Below are positions 9,144-17,413 of a stretch of 64,000 nucleotides of DNA, piece after piece. The DNA lies in the NCBI RefSeq assembly GCF_014843845.1, contig NZ_JHQS01000017.1, forward strand, positions 299,783 to 363,782, given 5' to 3'. Both the position numbers and the translations under genes were made by a program. The DNA comes from Mesorhizobium amorphae (lineage in GTDB: Bacteria; Pseudomonadota; Alphaproteobacteria; Rhizobiales; Rhizobiaceae). Numbering within the stretch: the first letter of the stretch is position 1; each line of letters begins with the position of its first letter. A model generated the notes under the pieces. The model had not been told where the DNA came from. It did no database searches and saw only the letters and a list, made by a program, of their open reading frames with translations.

Positions 9144-10325
9144 TCACCCCCGCAGCGCCTGCTCCAGATCCGCAATCAGATCATCGCCATCTTCGATGCC
9201 GGCCGAGAGCCGCACCAGCGAATCGGAAATGCCGATGGCGCCGCGTTTTTCGGCGGGGATCGAGCCGTGCGTCATCAGCGCCGGGTGCTCGATCAGGCTT
9301 TCGACGCCGCCGAGGCTTTCGGCGAGGGTGAACAGCTGGGTGCGTTCGAGGAAGCGCTTTGTCGCCGCCAGGTCGCGATCGAGCTCGACCGAGATCATGC
9401 CGCCGAAGGCATGCATCTGGCGCCTGGCGATGTCATGCTGCGGATGGCTGGGCAGCCCGGGATAGATGACGCGGCGCACATCTTTCCGACCTTCCAGCCA
9501 CTGTGCGATCTTCAGGCCGTTCGAGGAATGGCGTTCCATCCTGAGCGCCAGCGTCTTGATGCCGCGCAGCGCCAGGAAACTGTCGAAAGGGCCGGAGATA
9601 GCGCCGATGGCGTTCTGCAGGAATTTCAGCTGGGCGGCGAGATCCTTGTTGTCGCCAACGATCGCCACGCCACCGACCATGTCGGAATGGCCGTTGAGAT
9701 ACTTCGTCGTCGAGTGGACGACGATGTCGATGCCGAGCTCCAGCGGCCGCTGCAGATAGGGGCTGCAGAAGGTGTTGTCGGCGACGGTAAGCAGGCCCTT
9801 ACGCTTCGCCAGTGCCGCCACACCTTCGAGATCGACGACGCGCAGCAGCGGGTTGGTCGGCGTCTCGACCCAGAGCAGTTTTGTCTCCGGGCGGATCGCG
9901 GCCTCGACCGCGGCAAGATCGGTGAAGTCGGCGAAGCTGACCTGCAGGCCAGCCGAGCGCTTGCGCACCCGCTCCAGCAGACGGAAAGTGCCGCCATAGA
10001 TGTCGTCGGTGGCGACGATATGGGCGCCGGCATCGAGCAGCTCCAGCACGGTCGAGATCGAGGCCAGGCCCGAAGCGAAAGCGAAGGCGGCGGTGCCGCT
10101 TTCGAGATCGGCCACCGCGCGCTCGAAGGCGAAGCGGGTCGGGTTCTGGCTGCGGGCGTACTCAAAGCCCTTGTGCACGCCGGGCGACTGCTGGCCGTAG
10201 GTGGAGGTGGCATAGATCGGCACCATCACCGCGCCGGTCAGCGGATCATGGCTCTGGCCGCCATGGATGGTGCGCGTCGAAAAGGCCAGTCGGTTCTTGC
10301 CCGATGGCGGTGTGCTGGTGGTCAT
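9144..10325 (-). CDS. Cystathionine gamma-lyase / gamma-synthase family PLP enzyme
   Basis: The 393-residue Cys/Met-metabolism PLP enzyme has the PLP lysine in HSTTKYLNGHSD (K208), the YARSQNPTR substrate loop and SLGGVESL near the C-terminus. Its ATG overlaps the stop of a cystathionine beta-synthase by 4 nt. This context argues for gamma-lyase in reverse transsulfuration (cystathionine to cysteine) rather than gamma-synthase. Sequence inspection alone cannot exclude gamma-synthase or an O-acetylhomoserine enzyme. Confidence 0.87.
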   Translation of the reverse strand: MTTSTPPSGKNRLAFSTRTIHGGQSHDPLTGAVMVPIYATSTYGQQSPGVHKGFEYARSQNPTRFAFERAVADLESGTAAFAFASGLASISTVLELLDAGAHIVATDDIYGGTFRLLERVRKRSAGLQVSFADFTDLAAVEAAIRPETKLLWVETPTNPLLRVVDLEGVAALAKRKGLLTVADNTFCSPYLQRPLELGIDIVVHSTTKYLNGHSDMVGGVAIVGDNKDLAAQLKFLQNAIGAISGPFDSFLALRGIKTLALRMERHSSNGLKIAQWLEGRKDVRRVIYPGLPSHPQHDIARRQMHAFGGMISVELDRDLAATKRFLERTQLFTLAESLGGVESLIEHPALMTHGSIPAEKRGAIGISDSLVRLSAGIEDGDDLIADLEQALRG

Positions 10326-11761
10326 CGTGCGCGCCTCAAATGGTTGATCAGGTCGATACGGGTTATCAGGCCGACGAACTCGTCGCCATCGAAGATGATG
10401 GCGACTTCGTTGCGGTCGAAGACCGGCAGCAGCGTATCGAGCGTCTGGCTGGCCTGCAGCGTGTGCAAATTCGAGGTCATGGCGGTGCGGACCGGGGCGT
10501 TGAAGCGGTCCCAGCGGCCGTCATAGGGGCCGTCGACCTTGGCCAGGATATCGCTTTCGTCGACGATGCCGACCAGCTTGCCGGCGTCCAGCACCGGCAG
10601 CTGCGAGACATCGGAGCGGCGCATGCGGCCATAGGCGTTGAGCAGGCTTTCGTCCGGGCCGATAGAGACCGTGTCGCCAGTGCGATGCGAGCGCATGACG
10701 AGGTCGCGCAGATCGCCATGCTGTTCGTGCTCGGCGAGGCCCTGCTCGGCCAGCCAGAAATCGTCGAAGACTTTTGACAGATATTTGTTGCCGCTGTCGC
10801 AGACGAAGGTGACGACGCGCTTGGGCGTCGTCTGCTCGCGACAATAGCGAAGCGCCGCCGACAGCAGCGTGCCGGATGACGAGCCGGCCAGAATGCCTTC
10901 CCGGGAAAGAAGATCGCGCACCGCCAGCATGCTCTGCTTGTCGGGGATGGAATAGGCCTTCTTGACCAGCGACAGGTCGGCATTGGGCGGAACGAAATCC
11001 TCGCCGATGCCTTCCACGGTCCAGCTGCCGGCCTCTTCCATCTTGCCGGTCTTGATCAGCGGCGCCAGCACCGAGCCGACCGGATCGGCCAGCACCATCT
11101 CGGTCTTCGGCGACACTTTCGCGAAATAGCGACCGAGCCCGGTCAGCGTGCCACCGGAGCCGACGCCGACGACCACCGCGTCGATGTCGCCTTCGAGCTG
11201 GGCGAAGATTTCGGGGCCAGTGGTGGTCTCATGCGCCAGCGGGTTGGCCGGATTGGCGAACTGGTTGGCATAGAAGGCGCCGGGCACTTCCGATGCGATC
11301 TTCTCGGCCATGTCCTGGTAATATTCCGGATGGCCCTTGCCGACATCGGAGCGCGTCATGCGCACCTCGGCGCCGAGCGCGCGCAGATGCTGGATCTTTT
11401 CGCGCGACATCTTGTCGGGCACGACGAGGATGATGCGATAGCCCTTGGGAATGCCGACCTGGGCAAGGCCGAGTCCGGTATTGCCGGCGGTCGCCTCGAC
11501 GATGGCGCCGCCGCGCTTGAGCTTGCCCTGCTTTTCGGCGGCGGCGATCATCGACAGCGCGATGCGGTCCTTGATCGAGCCGCCGGGGTTCTGGCTTTCG
11601 AGCTTGATGAACAGACGGCACTTGCCGGTGTCGAATTTGGTCAGTTCGACGACAGGCGTCTGCCCGATCAGATCGAGCACCGAGGCATAGGGCGGGCGCA
11701 GCCGGGACATTGCGCTGTCCGAGGGGGCACTGCCGGGTGCAGCGGTTCTATGCGCGCTCAT
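10322..11761 (-). CDS. Cystathionine beta-synthase with tandem CBS domains
   Basis: The 479-residue protein has an N-terminal fold-type II PLP domain, with PLP lysine K64 in NPGGSIKDR and the phosphate loop GSGGTLTGLG. Two C-terminal CBS repeats follow (about residues 355-479). It condenses homocysteine with serine or O-acetylserine to cystathionine. The start was set at ATG 11761 because GGAG lies 8 nt upstream; the open frame extends further 5' without support. It is coupled to the downstream gamma-lyase by a 4-nt overlap, forming a reverse-transsulfuration pair. Confidence 0.9.
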   Translation of the reverse strand: MSAHRTAAPGSAPSDSAMSRLRPPYASVLDLIGQTPVVELTKFDTGKCRLFIKLESQNPGGSIKDRIALSMIAAAEKQGKLKRGGAIVEATAGNTGLGLAQVGIPKGYRIILVVPDKMSREKIQHLRALGAEVRMTRSDVGKGHPEYYQDMAEKIASEVPGAFYANQFANPANPLAHETTTGPEIFAQLEGDIDAVVVGVGSGGTLTGLGRYFAKVSPKTEMVLADPVGSVLAPLIKTGKMEEAGSWTVEGIGEDFVPPNADLSLVKKAYSIPDKQSMLAVRDLLSREGILAGSSSGTLLSAALRYCREQTTPKRVVTFVCDSGNKYLSKVFDDFWLAEQGLAEHEQHGDLRDLVMRSHRTGDTVSIGPDESLLNAYGRMRRSDVSQLPVLDAGKLVGIVDESDILAKVDGPYDGRWDRFNAPVRTAMTSNLHTLQASQTLDTLLPVFDRNEVAIIFDGDEFVGLITRIDLINHLRRAR

Positions 11762-11898
11762 GTCGGATGCTCCATGGGTCAACCTAGCGTCTTTTCCAGC
11801 CGATCGCCGTTGGAAAGAAGATAGATCGTGCCAATCCGACGGCCAGACGAGGAATGAAATTCCACGACCCTTCGGCCCGCGTCGTGCCAGGGTGCAGC

Positions 11899-13257
11899 CT
11901 ACCCCAGCAGCTGCTTGCTGAGCCTTGCGCACTGGACGCGGATATCCGGGATGGCGTCGATCTCGAAGAAGGTGCCTCTGGTCAAAGGCCCGACGGCGAG
12001 GATCTTGGCCGATACACTCCCGTCACTGCCGATGATCTCGCAATTGGCCGATACGTCGAGGCCAAGCCGCAGCGGGTCCGGCCGTGCCAGACCGCGCTCG
12101 ACCAGCGAGCGCACGACGCTGTTCGAGGTGGTCGAGATGTCCCTGGCGATGCCGGTGCAATCATAGAGGCGGGCGACTTCCAGCGTTTCGAGCGCCTGCG
12201 TGTGGCGGGACTGGACCTGTACCGTGAATTGATCGCCGGCCTCGATGCCGACGACGCGGCCGGCGACGGGACGGATGCGGCCCGACTGCACCGCCTCGGT
12301 GACGCGGGCATGCACCTGCGGCGCCAGGCGATGCCGGTGGATGTCCCACCAGGCCTTGGTGTGCTCGACGAAGCGGCGCTTGGCGGAGGACGGCCAGTTC
12401 TGCCAGATCTTCTGGTTGAACGGCCGCAGACCATCGACCACGTCGCGCCAGTCTATGCCTGCCCTTTGGTTTTCGCGGATCAGGTCGCGGAACCAGCCGA
12501 CGAAATAGGAAAGCTGGGTGCCGAGCGGGATGTCGGCGACGTCGAGCTTGATCGGATTGCCCTTGCGGTGCGGCGACGGCAGCAGGCCGCGCCGGGACAC
12601 GGCGATGATCTCGCCCTTGTGACCGCGTTGCTCGAGCGAGAGAAAGGCATCGACCATGCTGAGGCCGGTTCCCAACACAAGGACTCGGGCGTCCGCATCG
12701 AGCGCAGTGTCGGCTTCCGTCCCCATCCTGATGGCGTGACCCTGGCCGGCGCCGGGCTGCTCGTCATGGCCGGTGGCGAGCACGGCGAGATGGGCAACCA
12801 CACTGGTGCCATTGGCCAAAGCCACCTCGACGCCGGAGGCAGTGGGCGAGATCGACAGGCTCTCCTCGCGGATCAGGCGCAGGCGGCCGGTCTCGCGTTC
12901 ACGGGCTTCGAGCTCGTCGAGCAACTCCTTCAGGTAGCGGGCATAGAGGCTGCGCGGCGCATAGAACGGCCCTTGGTCCGGATTGGCCAGGCCGCGCTCC
13001 AGCAGCCAGCGCGCGAAATTGCCTGGATCGTCGGCATAGGCGCTCATGCCGGCGGCGTTGACATTGAGCACATGCGCCGACAGCAGCGTCGAATAGGCCA
13101 TGCCCTGGCCGAAATGCGGACGCTTCTCGATCAGCGCGACGCGCAGATCCGGATTGGGCGATTTCAGCAGATGCGCGGCGAGCACGACGCCGCTGGCGCC
13201 GCCGCCGACGATAATGATCGAATTGGGGATGATCGAGTTGGCGCGCCCGGTCGTCAT
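11899..13257 (-). CDS. FAD/NAD(P)-binding protein of unknown substrate (NAD_binding_9 type)
   Basis: The 452-residue protein has an N-terminal FAD Rossmann motif IIIVGGGASGVVLAAHLL, the FGQGMAYS segment typical of the FAD-NAD(P)-binding (HpyO-like) group, and a second dinucleotide motif VLVLGTGLSMVDA. The family is widespread and mostly uncharacterised. It lies 25 nt downstream of an Rrf2 regulator and 137 nt upstream of cystathionine beta-synthase, all on one strand, so a role linked to sulfur metabolism is plausible. That role is inferred from context only. Confidence 0.75.
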   Translation of the reverse strand: MTTGRANSIIPNSIIIVGGGASGVVLAAHLLKSPNPDLRVALIEKRPHFGQGMAYSTLLSAHVLNVNAAGMSAYADDPGNFARWLLERGLANPDQGPFYAPRSLYARYLKELLDELEARERETGRLRLIREESLSISPTASGVEVALANGTSVVAHLAVLATGHDEQPGAGQGHAIRMGTEADTALDADARVLVLGTGLSMVDAFLSLEQRGHKGEIIAVSRRGLLPSPHRKGNPIKLDVADIPLGTQLSYFVGWFRDLIRENQRAGIDWRDVVDGLRPFNQKIWQNWPSSAKRRFVEHTKAWWDIHRHRLAPQVHARVTEAVQSGRIRPVAGRVVGIEAGDQFTVQVQSRHTQALETLEVARLYDCTGIARDISTTSNSVVRSLVERGLARPDPLRLGLDVSANCEIIGSDGSVSAKILAVGPLTRGTFFEIDAIPDIRVQCARLSKQLLG

Positions 13258-13282
13258 GCGCGCACCGCCTGCCTTGGCGTGT

Positions 13283-13759
13283 TCAGGCCTGGATCTTCGC
13301 CGCAACCGGAAGGTCGTTGATGTTCCTCGCGACCGCAAGGTCGTCGAGGCCAATATCGCGCATCTCGGCGAGGCTGCGCTGATCCAGCACCTCGGCGATC
13401 GCCTGCCGGACCTCGAGCATCAGATGTCGGACTTGGCATGTCGCCTCGTTGCAGTCTTCGCAGCGCTGGTACTGGGTGCGGCTGGCGCAAGGGATCGGCG
13501 CCAGCGGCCCGTCGAGCACGCGCACGACATGGCCGACCTTGATCTCTTCGGCCGGTCGCGCGAGGCGATAACCGCCCTCCTTGCCCTTGCGGCTATGGAC
13601 GAAACCGGCATTGCGCAATTCGCCGAGGATGGCGTCGAGGAATTTCTTCGGGATGTTGTTGCCGGCGGCGATATCGCCGACGAAGGCGAGCTGTCCAACC
13701 GGCAAGTGCGCGAGATGGACGAGCGCCTTGAGGCCGTACTTGCCCTTTTTGGTGAGCAT
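13283..13759 (-). CDS. Rrf2-family transcriptional regulator
   Basis: The 158-residue regulator has an N-terminal winged helix (KYGLKALVHLA, then the recognition part IPKKFLDAILGELRNAG) and the Rrf2 wing RKGKEGGYRLARP. Cysteines C91, C100, C103 and C108 could hold an Fe-S cluster or sense thiols; the spacing differs from IscR. It stands between a cysteine-synthesis block on its own strand and a divergent taurine operon, so it is a good candidate for sulfur control like CymR. That role is inferred. Confidence 0.88.
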   Translation of the reverse strand: MLTKKGKYGLKALVHLAHLPVGQLAFVGDIAAGNNIPKKFLDAILGELRNAGFVHSRKGKEGGYRLARPAEEIKVGHVVRVLDGPLAPIPCASRTQYQRCEDCNEATCQVRHLMLEVRQAIAEVLDQRSLAEMRDIGLDDLAVARNINDLPVAAKIQA

Positions 13760-13783
13760 GAGCCGAACGTTTCTCTGTCATGC

Positions 13784-13800
13784 GATGGCCTGAGGCCATC
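13784..13800. other. Hairpin in the rrf2 5' region
   Basis: A 7-bp inverted repeat GATGGCC/GGCCATC with a 3-nt loop lies 24 nt upstream of the rrf2 start. No T-run follows on the minus strand, so it is not a simple terminator. It could shape translation initiation or be an operator half. Confidence 0.35.
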
Positions 13801-13843
13801 AATTGCGAAACGCCTGGCGTGCCTCCCCGCCGCGTCCAAGCTG

Positions 13844-13871
13844 TCATGACACATAAATTCTAGTGACATGA
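13844..13871. promoter_or_regulatory. Imperfect inverted repeat upstream of rrf2 (candidate operator)
   Basis: TCATGACAC and GTGACATGA are complementary at 8 of 9 positions and are separated by a 10-nt AT-rich spacer. The pair lies between the 30-codon ORF and rrf2. The geometry would suit a dimeric regulator or a promoter region. No binding protein can be named from sequence. Confidence 0.35.
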
Positions 13872-13924
13872 TATACAAGCCGATCGCTGTTGATTTTGCT
13901 TGGTTTTCAAGCCGTCTGGTGATT

Positions 13925-14017
13925 TTAGGCCAGGCTTGTGACGCCGAGGACACAGAAACGCGGCTCGGACTCGATGCCACGAGCGATCGCCGGGATGCGG
14001 TGGGTATGGTCGCTCAT
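13925..14017 (-). CDS. 30-residue small ORF upstream of rrf2 (candidate leader peptide)
   Basis: ATG 14017 runs for 30 codons to TAA. It is preceded by GGGAG 9 nt upstream, a convincing ribosome-binding site. The product starts MSDHTHRIPAIARGIE and ends RFCVLGVTSLA, so it has no signal peptide and one cysteine. It is the first reading frame on the minus strand of the divergent region, 165 nt before rrf2. It may be a leader peptide controlling the rrf2-cysteine genes or an independent small protein. It matches no family known to me. Confidence 0.5.
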   Translation of the reverse strand: MSDHTHRIPAIARGIESEPRFCVLGVTSLA

Positions 14018-14044
14018 CGTGATCAACTCCCTAATGTCGATAAG

Positions 14045-14057
14045 AATACTATAGTTC
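14045..14057 (-). promoter_or_regulatory. GAACnATAGnATT motif upstream of the small ORF/rrf2
   Basis: Read on the minus strand this is GAACTATAGTATT. The tauA side of the same divergent region carries GAACGATAGAATT, identical at 11 of 13 positions. A shared motif in two divergent sulfur promoters suggests one regulator, with Rrf2 the obvious candidate. This is inference. Confidence 0.4.
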
Positions 14058-14169
14058 CTCCCGAAGACAGGGAATGGGGTTTCAATTCGGCGTGAGTTTG
14101 AAGCATGGATTTTTCGAATGAGGCTTTCTCCTGAAATCTCGGTTCTTGGCAGGCGGTTGTCACATTCGC

Positions 14170-14229
14170 TTCGTCATCCCAGGGCGGAGCAGGAGCGAAG
14201 CGACGTCGCGGAGACCCTGGGATGACGAA
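14170..14229. repeat. Short palindromic repeat, 15-bp perfect arms
   Basis: The arm TTCGTCATCCCAGGG at 14170-14184 is exactly complementary to 14215-14229, with a 30-nt centre rich in GAGCGAAGCGA. Elements with TCATCCYAGGG arms are common in Mesorhizobium intergenic DNA. It sits in the 420-bp non-coding gap between the small ORF and tauA. Apart from this element and the motif at 14374, nothing else was seen in that gap. Confidence 0.7.
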
Positions 14230-14373
14230 CTCGGACGCTTCGGCCAGCCTTGACGGTCCAGTGCAATCTGCCGCGGTCGCGCCCGTAGCAGCCGCACTTT
14301 GCGCTTCGCCAGCCTATCACCAGTGGCTTTTTTCCACTCAACCCGTACTGGTTGGAAGGATTTAACTCTACAA

Positions 14374-14386
14374 GAACGATAGAATT
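14374..14386 (+). promoter_or_regulatory. GAACnATAGnATT motif upstream of tauA
   Basis: GAACGATAGAATT lies 52 nt before the tauA start and matches the copy on the opposite strand at 14045-14057 in 11 of 13 positions. Its place fits a promoter-proximal operator for the tau operon. Confidence 0.4.
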
Positions 14387-14437
14387 AGCGGACTATGAAA
14401 AGGCAATCCGGTTTTTCACTTTTTCATGGAGCCCATC

Positions 14438-15451
14438 ATGTCGATCATTTCACGACGCATCATCCTGCTCTCGTCGGCGGCACTTGCCGGCGCCGCCTTC
14501 CTCGGCCCGGCACAGGCCGACGACCTCAAGATCACCATCGGCTACCAGACCGTGGTCGAACCCTCGAAAGTGCCGCAGGCCGACGGCGCCTATGAGAAGG
14601 CGACCAAGGCCGCGATCGACTGGCGCAAATTCGATTCCGGCGCCGACGTGATCGCAGCGGTCGCCTCCGGCTCGGTCGATATCGGCTATGTCGGATCGAG
14701 CCCGCTGGCGGCCGCGGCCAGCCGCGAGCTTCCAATCCAGACCATCTTCGTCGTCGGCCTGATCGGCCAATCCGAAGCGCTGGTCGCCCGCAACGGCGCC
14801 GGCATCGAGAAGGTCGCCGACCTTGCCGGCAAGAAGGTGGCGGTGCCATTCGTCTCGACCACGCATTACAGCCTGCTGGCCGCGCTGAAGCATGAAGGCG
14901 TCGATCCTAAGTCGGTCGAGATCCTCAATCTCAGGCCGCCGGAGATTGCCGCCGCCTTCGCGCGCGGCGACATCGACGCGGCCTATGTCTGGGATCCGGC
15001 GCTCGGCCAGATCAAGACCACCGGCAAAGTGGTGCTGGATTCCTCGCAGGTCGCCGCCTGGGGCGCGCCGACCTTCGATGCCTGGATCGTGCGCACCGAC
15101 TTTGCCGAAAAGCACCCGGAAGCGGTGCGCGACTTCGTCAAGGTGACGGGCGCCGCCTATGCCGAGTTCCTGGCCAAGCCCGACGCCTGGTCGGTGTCGT
15201 CGCCGCAGGCGGCCAAGATCGCCAAGATCACCGGCGCCAAGCTGGAAGAGGTGCCGCAACTTTTGAAAGGTTACGTTTTCCCGACGCTTGAGGAGCAGGC
15301 CTCCGCCAAATTCCTCGGCGGCGGCACGGTCAAGGCGATCGAGGCGGCATCGGCCTTCCTCAAGGAGCAGGGCAAGATCGACGCCGTGCTGCCCGACTAC
15401 TCGAAATACGTATCGTCGAAATATGTCAGCGAGGCGCTGGCCTCGAACTGA
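14438..15451 (+). CDS. tauA: Taurine ABC transporter, periplasmic substrate-binding protein
   Basis: The 337-residue protein starts with a signal peptide (SRRIILLSSAALAGAAFL, cleavage after AQA). It continues as an SsuA/TauA-type binding protein with ITIGYQTVVEPSKVPQ, GYVGSSPLAAAASRELP and AAYVWDPALG. It delivers taurine (or a similar sulfonate) to TauBC. ATG 14438 is chosen because GGAG ends 6 nt upstream; ATG 14426 is in frame but poorly placed. The following tauB, tauC and tauD genes make taurine the likely substrate. Confidence 0.92.
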   Translation: MSIISRRIILLSSAALAGAAFLGPAQADDLKITIGYQTVVEPSKVPQADGAYEKATKAAIDWRKFDSGADVIAAVASGSVDIGYVGSSPLAAAASRELPIQTIFVVGLIGQSEALVARNGAGIEKVADLAGKKVAVPFVSTTHYSLLAALKHEGVDPKSVEILNLRPPEIAAAFARGDIDAAYVWDPALGQIKTTGKVVLDSSQVAAWGAPTFDAWIVRTDFAEKHPEAVRDFVKVTGAAYAEFLAKPDAWSVSSPQAAKIAKITGAKLEEVPQLLKGYVFPTLEEQASAKFLGGGTVKAIEAASAFLKEQGKIDAVLPDYSKYVSSKYVSEALASN

Positions 15452-15534
15452 CGCGCGACGCGTGCTGCCTGCCCGGACCGCTGACGAGGAGCGGTTTCGG
15501 GCAGGTGGATTTGTGGAACCTACTGCGAGGAACC

Positions 15535-16308
15535 ATGCCTCAACTCGTGCTTGATAAGGTCTCGGTGCACTACGAAGGCCAGGCAGCGCCAGCCGTCGAG
15601 CGAGTCTCGATCAACGTCGCCAAGGGCGATTTCGTCGTGCTGGTCGGCCGCTCCGGCTGCGGCAAGACCTCGCTGCTCAACGTCGCCGCCGGGCTGGTCG
15701 AGCCGGTGCGCGGCAGCGCCAGCATCGCGGGCCGACCGATCACGGCACCTGGCCCGGACCGCGCCGTGGTGTTCCAGAACGATGCGCTGTTCCCGTGGCT
15801 GACCGCGCGCGAGAACGTCGCTTTTGCTCTCAGGCTGCGCGGCGTGCCGTCAGGCGAGCGGGCACGGCGCGCCGATGAGTTGCTCAGACTGGTCAAGCTC
15901 GATGGCGCCGGCGACAAGCGCATCTGGGAGCTTTCCGGCGGCATGCGCCAGCGCGTCGGCCTGGCCCGCGCACTGGCCGCCGAACCCGAATTCCTGCTGC
16001 TCGACGAGCCGCTCGGTGCGCTGGACGCGCTGACGCGCGAACGCATGCAGACGACGCTGCTCGATCTGTGGGCGGCGGCCCAAGTCGGCGTGCTGATGGT
16101 CACGCACGGCATCGAGGAGGCGCTGGTGCTGGCCACCCGCATCGTCGTGCTGGCGCCGGGGCCGGGCCGCGTGGTGCGGACATTCGAGACCGGCTTCAGC
16201 CGGCGCTACGCCGCCGGCGAGGCCATTCGCGCTATCAAGGCCGACCCGGCCTTCGCGGCGGCGCGCGGCGAACTGACCGACGCGATCTTCGAAGGAGAGG
16301 CGGCGTGA
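15535..16308 (+). CDS. tauB: Taurine ABC transporter, ATP-binding protein
   Basis: The 257-residue ATPase has Walker A GRSGCGKTS, Q-loop VVFQNDALFPW, signature LSGGMRQRVGLA and Walker B FLLLDEPLGALDAL. It energises sulfonate uptake at the inner membrane. ATG 15535 has GAGGA 3-4 nt upstream; an upstream GTG at 15505 is less likely. Its stop overlaps the tauC start by 4 nt. Confidence 0.93.
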   Translation: MPQLVLDKVSVHYEGQAAPAVERVSINVAKGDFVVLVGRSGCGKTSLLNVAAGLVEPVRGSASIAGRPITAPGPDRAVVFQNDALFPWLTARENVAFALRLRGVPSGERARRADELLRLVKLDGAGDKRIWELSGGMRQRVGLARALAAEPEFLLLDEPLGALDALTRERMQTTLLDLWAAAQVGVLMVTHGIEEALVLATRIVVLAPGPGRVVRTFETGFSRRYAAGEAIRAIKADPAFAAARGELTDAIFEGEAA

Positions 16309-17165
16309 GTGTTACCTCTTACAGCGAACGGCCGACCACAAGGACCGACGAAAGCAGCGCGCTGTCGGTGCCGTGGTCGCGCCCACGCCCGAAACGGCGC
16401 GGGATTTCGGCACGCGCAGTCAGCGCCATCACCATCCTGGCGGTGCTAGCGGCATGGGCGCTGTCGGCCCGCCTGCAGCTGGTGTCGCCGGTCTTTCTTC
16501 CATCGCCTTTCGCCGTATGGACCAAGTTCGTCGTCGTCGCCCGTGACGGCTTCGTCGACGCGACGCTCGCCCAACACGTCGTCGCCAGCCTGGGCCGCGT
16601 GTTCGCAGCGCTGATCGCCGCGGTTATCGTCGGCGTTCCCGTTGGGCTCGCCATTGGCATCAGCACCATCGGGCGCGGCATCTTCGATCCGCTGCTGGAA
16701 TTCTTGCGGCCGATCCCGCCGCTCGCCTATCTGCCGCTGGTCGTCATCTGGTTCGGCATCGGCGAACCGTCGAAGATCTTGGTGATCACCATTGCCATGC
16801 TGGCGCCGGTTGCGCTGTCGACCGCATCCGGGGTTCGCGGCGTCTCGCAGGAGCGCATCAATGCGGCGCGCTCGCTCGGCGCCAGCCGCTTCCAGCTTGT
16901 CCGGCATGTGATCCTGCCCAGCGCGCTGCCCTCGATCCTGACCGGGCTGCGTATCGCGCTCGGCGCCGGCTGGTCGACGCTGGTCGCCGCGGAGCTGGTG
17001 GCAGCGACGCGCGGCCTCGGCTTCATGATCCAGTCGGCCGCCCAGTTCCTGGTCACCGACGTCGTGGTGATGGGGATCCTGGTGATCGCTGCAATCGCCT
17101 TCGTGCTGGAATTCATCATCCGCCGGATCGAGCGCGGGCTCGTTCCCTGGGCGGGACGGGAATAA
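16305..17165 (+). CDS. tauC: Taurine ABC transporter, permease
   Basis: The 286-residue protein is predicted from its hydrophobicity to cross the membrane about six times. It carries the EAA loop ERINAARSLGASRFQLVRHV that contacts TauB. The GTG start at 16305 overlaps the tauB stop (GTGA) and has AGGAGAGG upstream, so translation is coupled. The open frame runs further upstream inside tauB but has no start signal there. Confidence 0.92.
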   Translation: MSVTSYSERPTTRTDESSALSVPWSRPRPKRRGISARAVSAITILAVLAAWALSARLQLVSPVFLPSPFAVWTKFVVVARDGFVDATLAQHVVASLGRVFAALIAAVIVGVPVGLAIGISTIGRGIFDPLLEFLRPIPPLAYLPLVVIWFGIGEPSKILVITIAMLAPVALSTASGVRGVSQERINAARSLGASRFQLVRHVILPSALPSILTGLRIALGAGWSTLVAAELVAATRGLGFMIQSAAQFLVTDVVVMGILVIAAIAFVLEFIIRRIERGLVPWAGRE

Positions 17166-17180
17166 CCGAAGCAGGAGAGA

Positions 17181-17363
17181 ATGACGATGACCCATTCCAC
17201 CGCCATGCTGTTCGCCCATTTCGGCAACTGGCTGCTCGCCTGGACGAGGGAGCCTGAACGCCAACCCAGATCGCCGGCACCCGTGCAGCTCGATGCCGAG
17301 CGCGACCGCCTGCCGCCACGCGACGAAGGCTTTTACTGGGCCTGGCAATATTGGTCCCAGTGA
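17181..17363 (+). CDS. Small 60-residue protein in the tau operon
   Basis: ATG 17181 has AGGAGAG just upstream. The product is 60 residues with a short hydrophobic segment (AMLFAHFGNWLLAW), a Pro/Arg-rich middle and an aromatic end (GFYWAWQYWSQ). It lies 15 nt after tauC and 50 nt before tauD, which argues for a real co-transcribed gene. No family is recognised and no function is proposed. Confidence 0.55.
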   Translation: MTMTHSTAMLFAHFGNWLLAWTREPERQPRSPAPVQLDAERDRLPPRDEGFYWAWQYWSQ

Positions 17364-17413
17364 TCAACCTCAGTCGACCTGCCTTCCCCCCAAACAGAAA
17401 CGAGGAGATTCCC

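Noticed and set aside
13868..14095. Plus-strand 75-codon frame in the rrf2-tauA gap
   Set aside because: No ribosome-binding site and no protein-like features; the minus-strand 30-codon ORF with GGGAG explains the region better.
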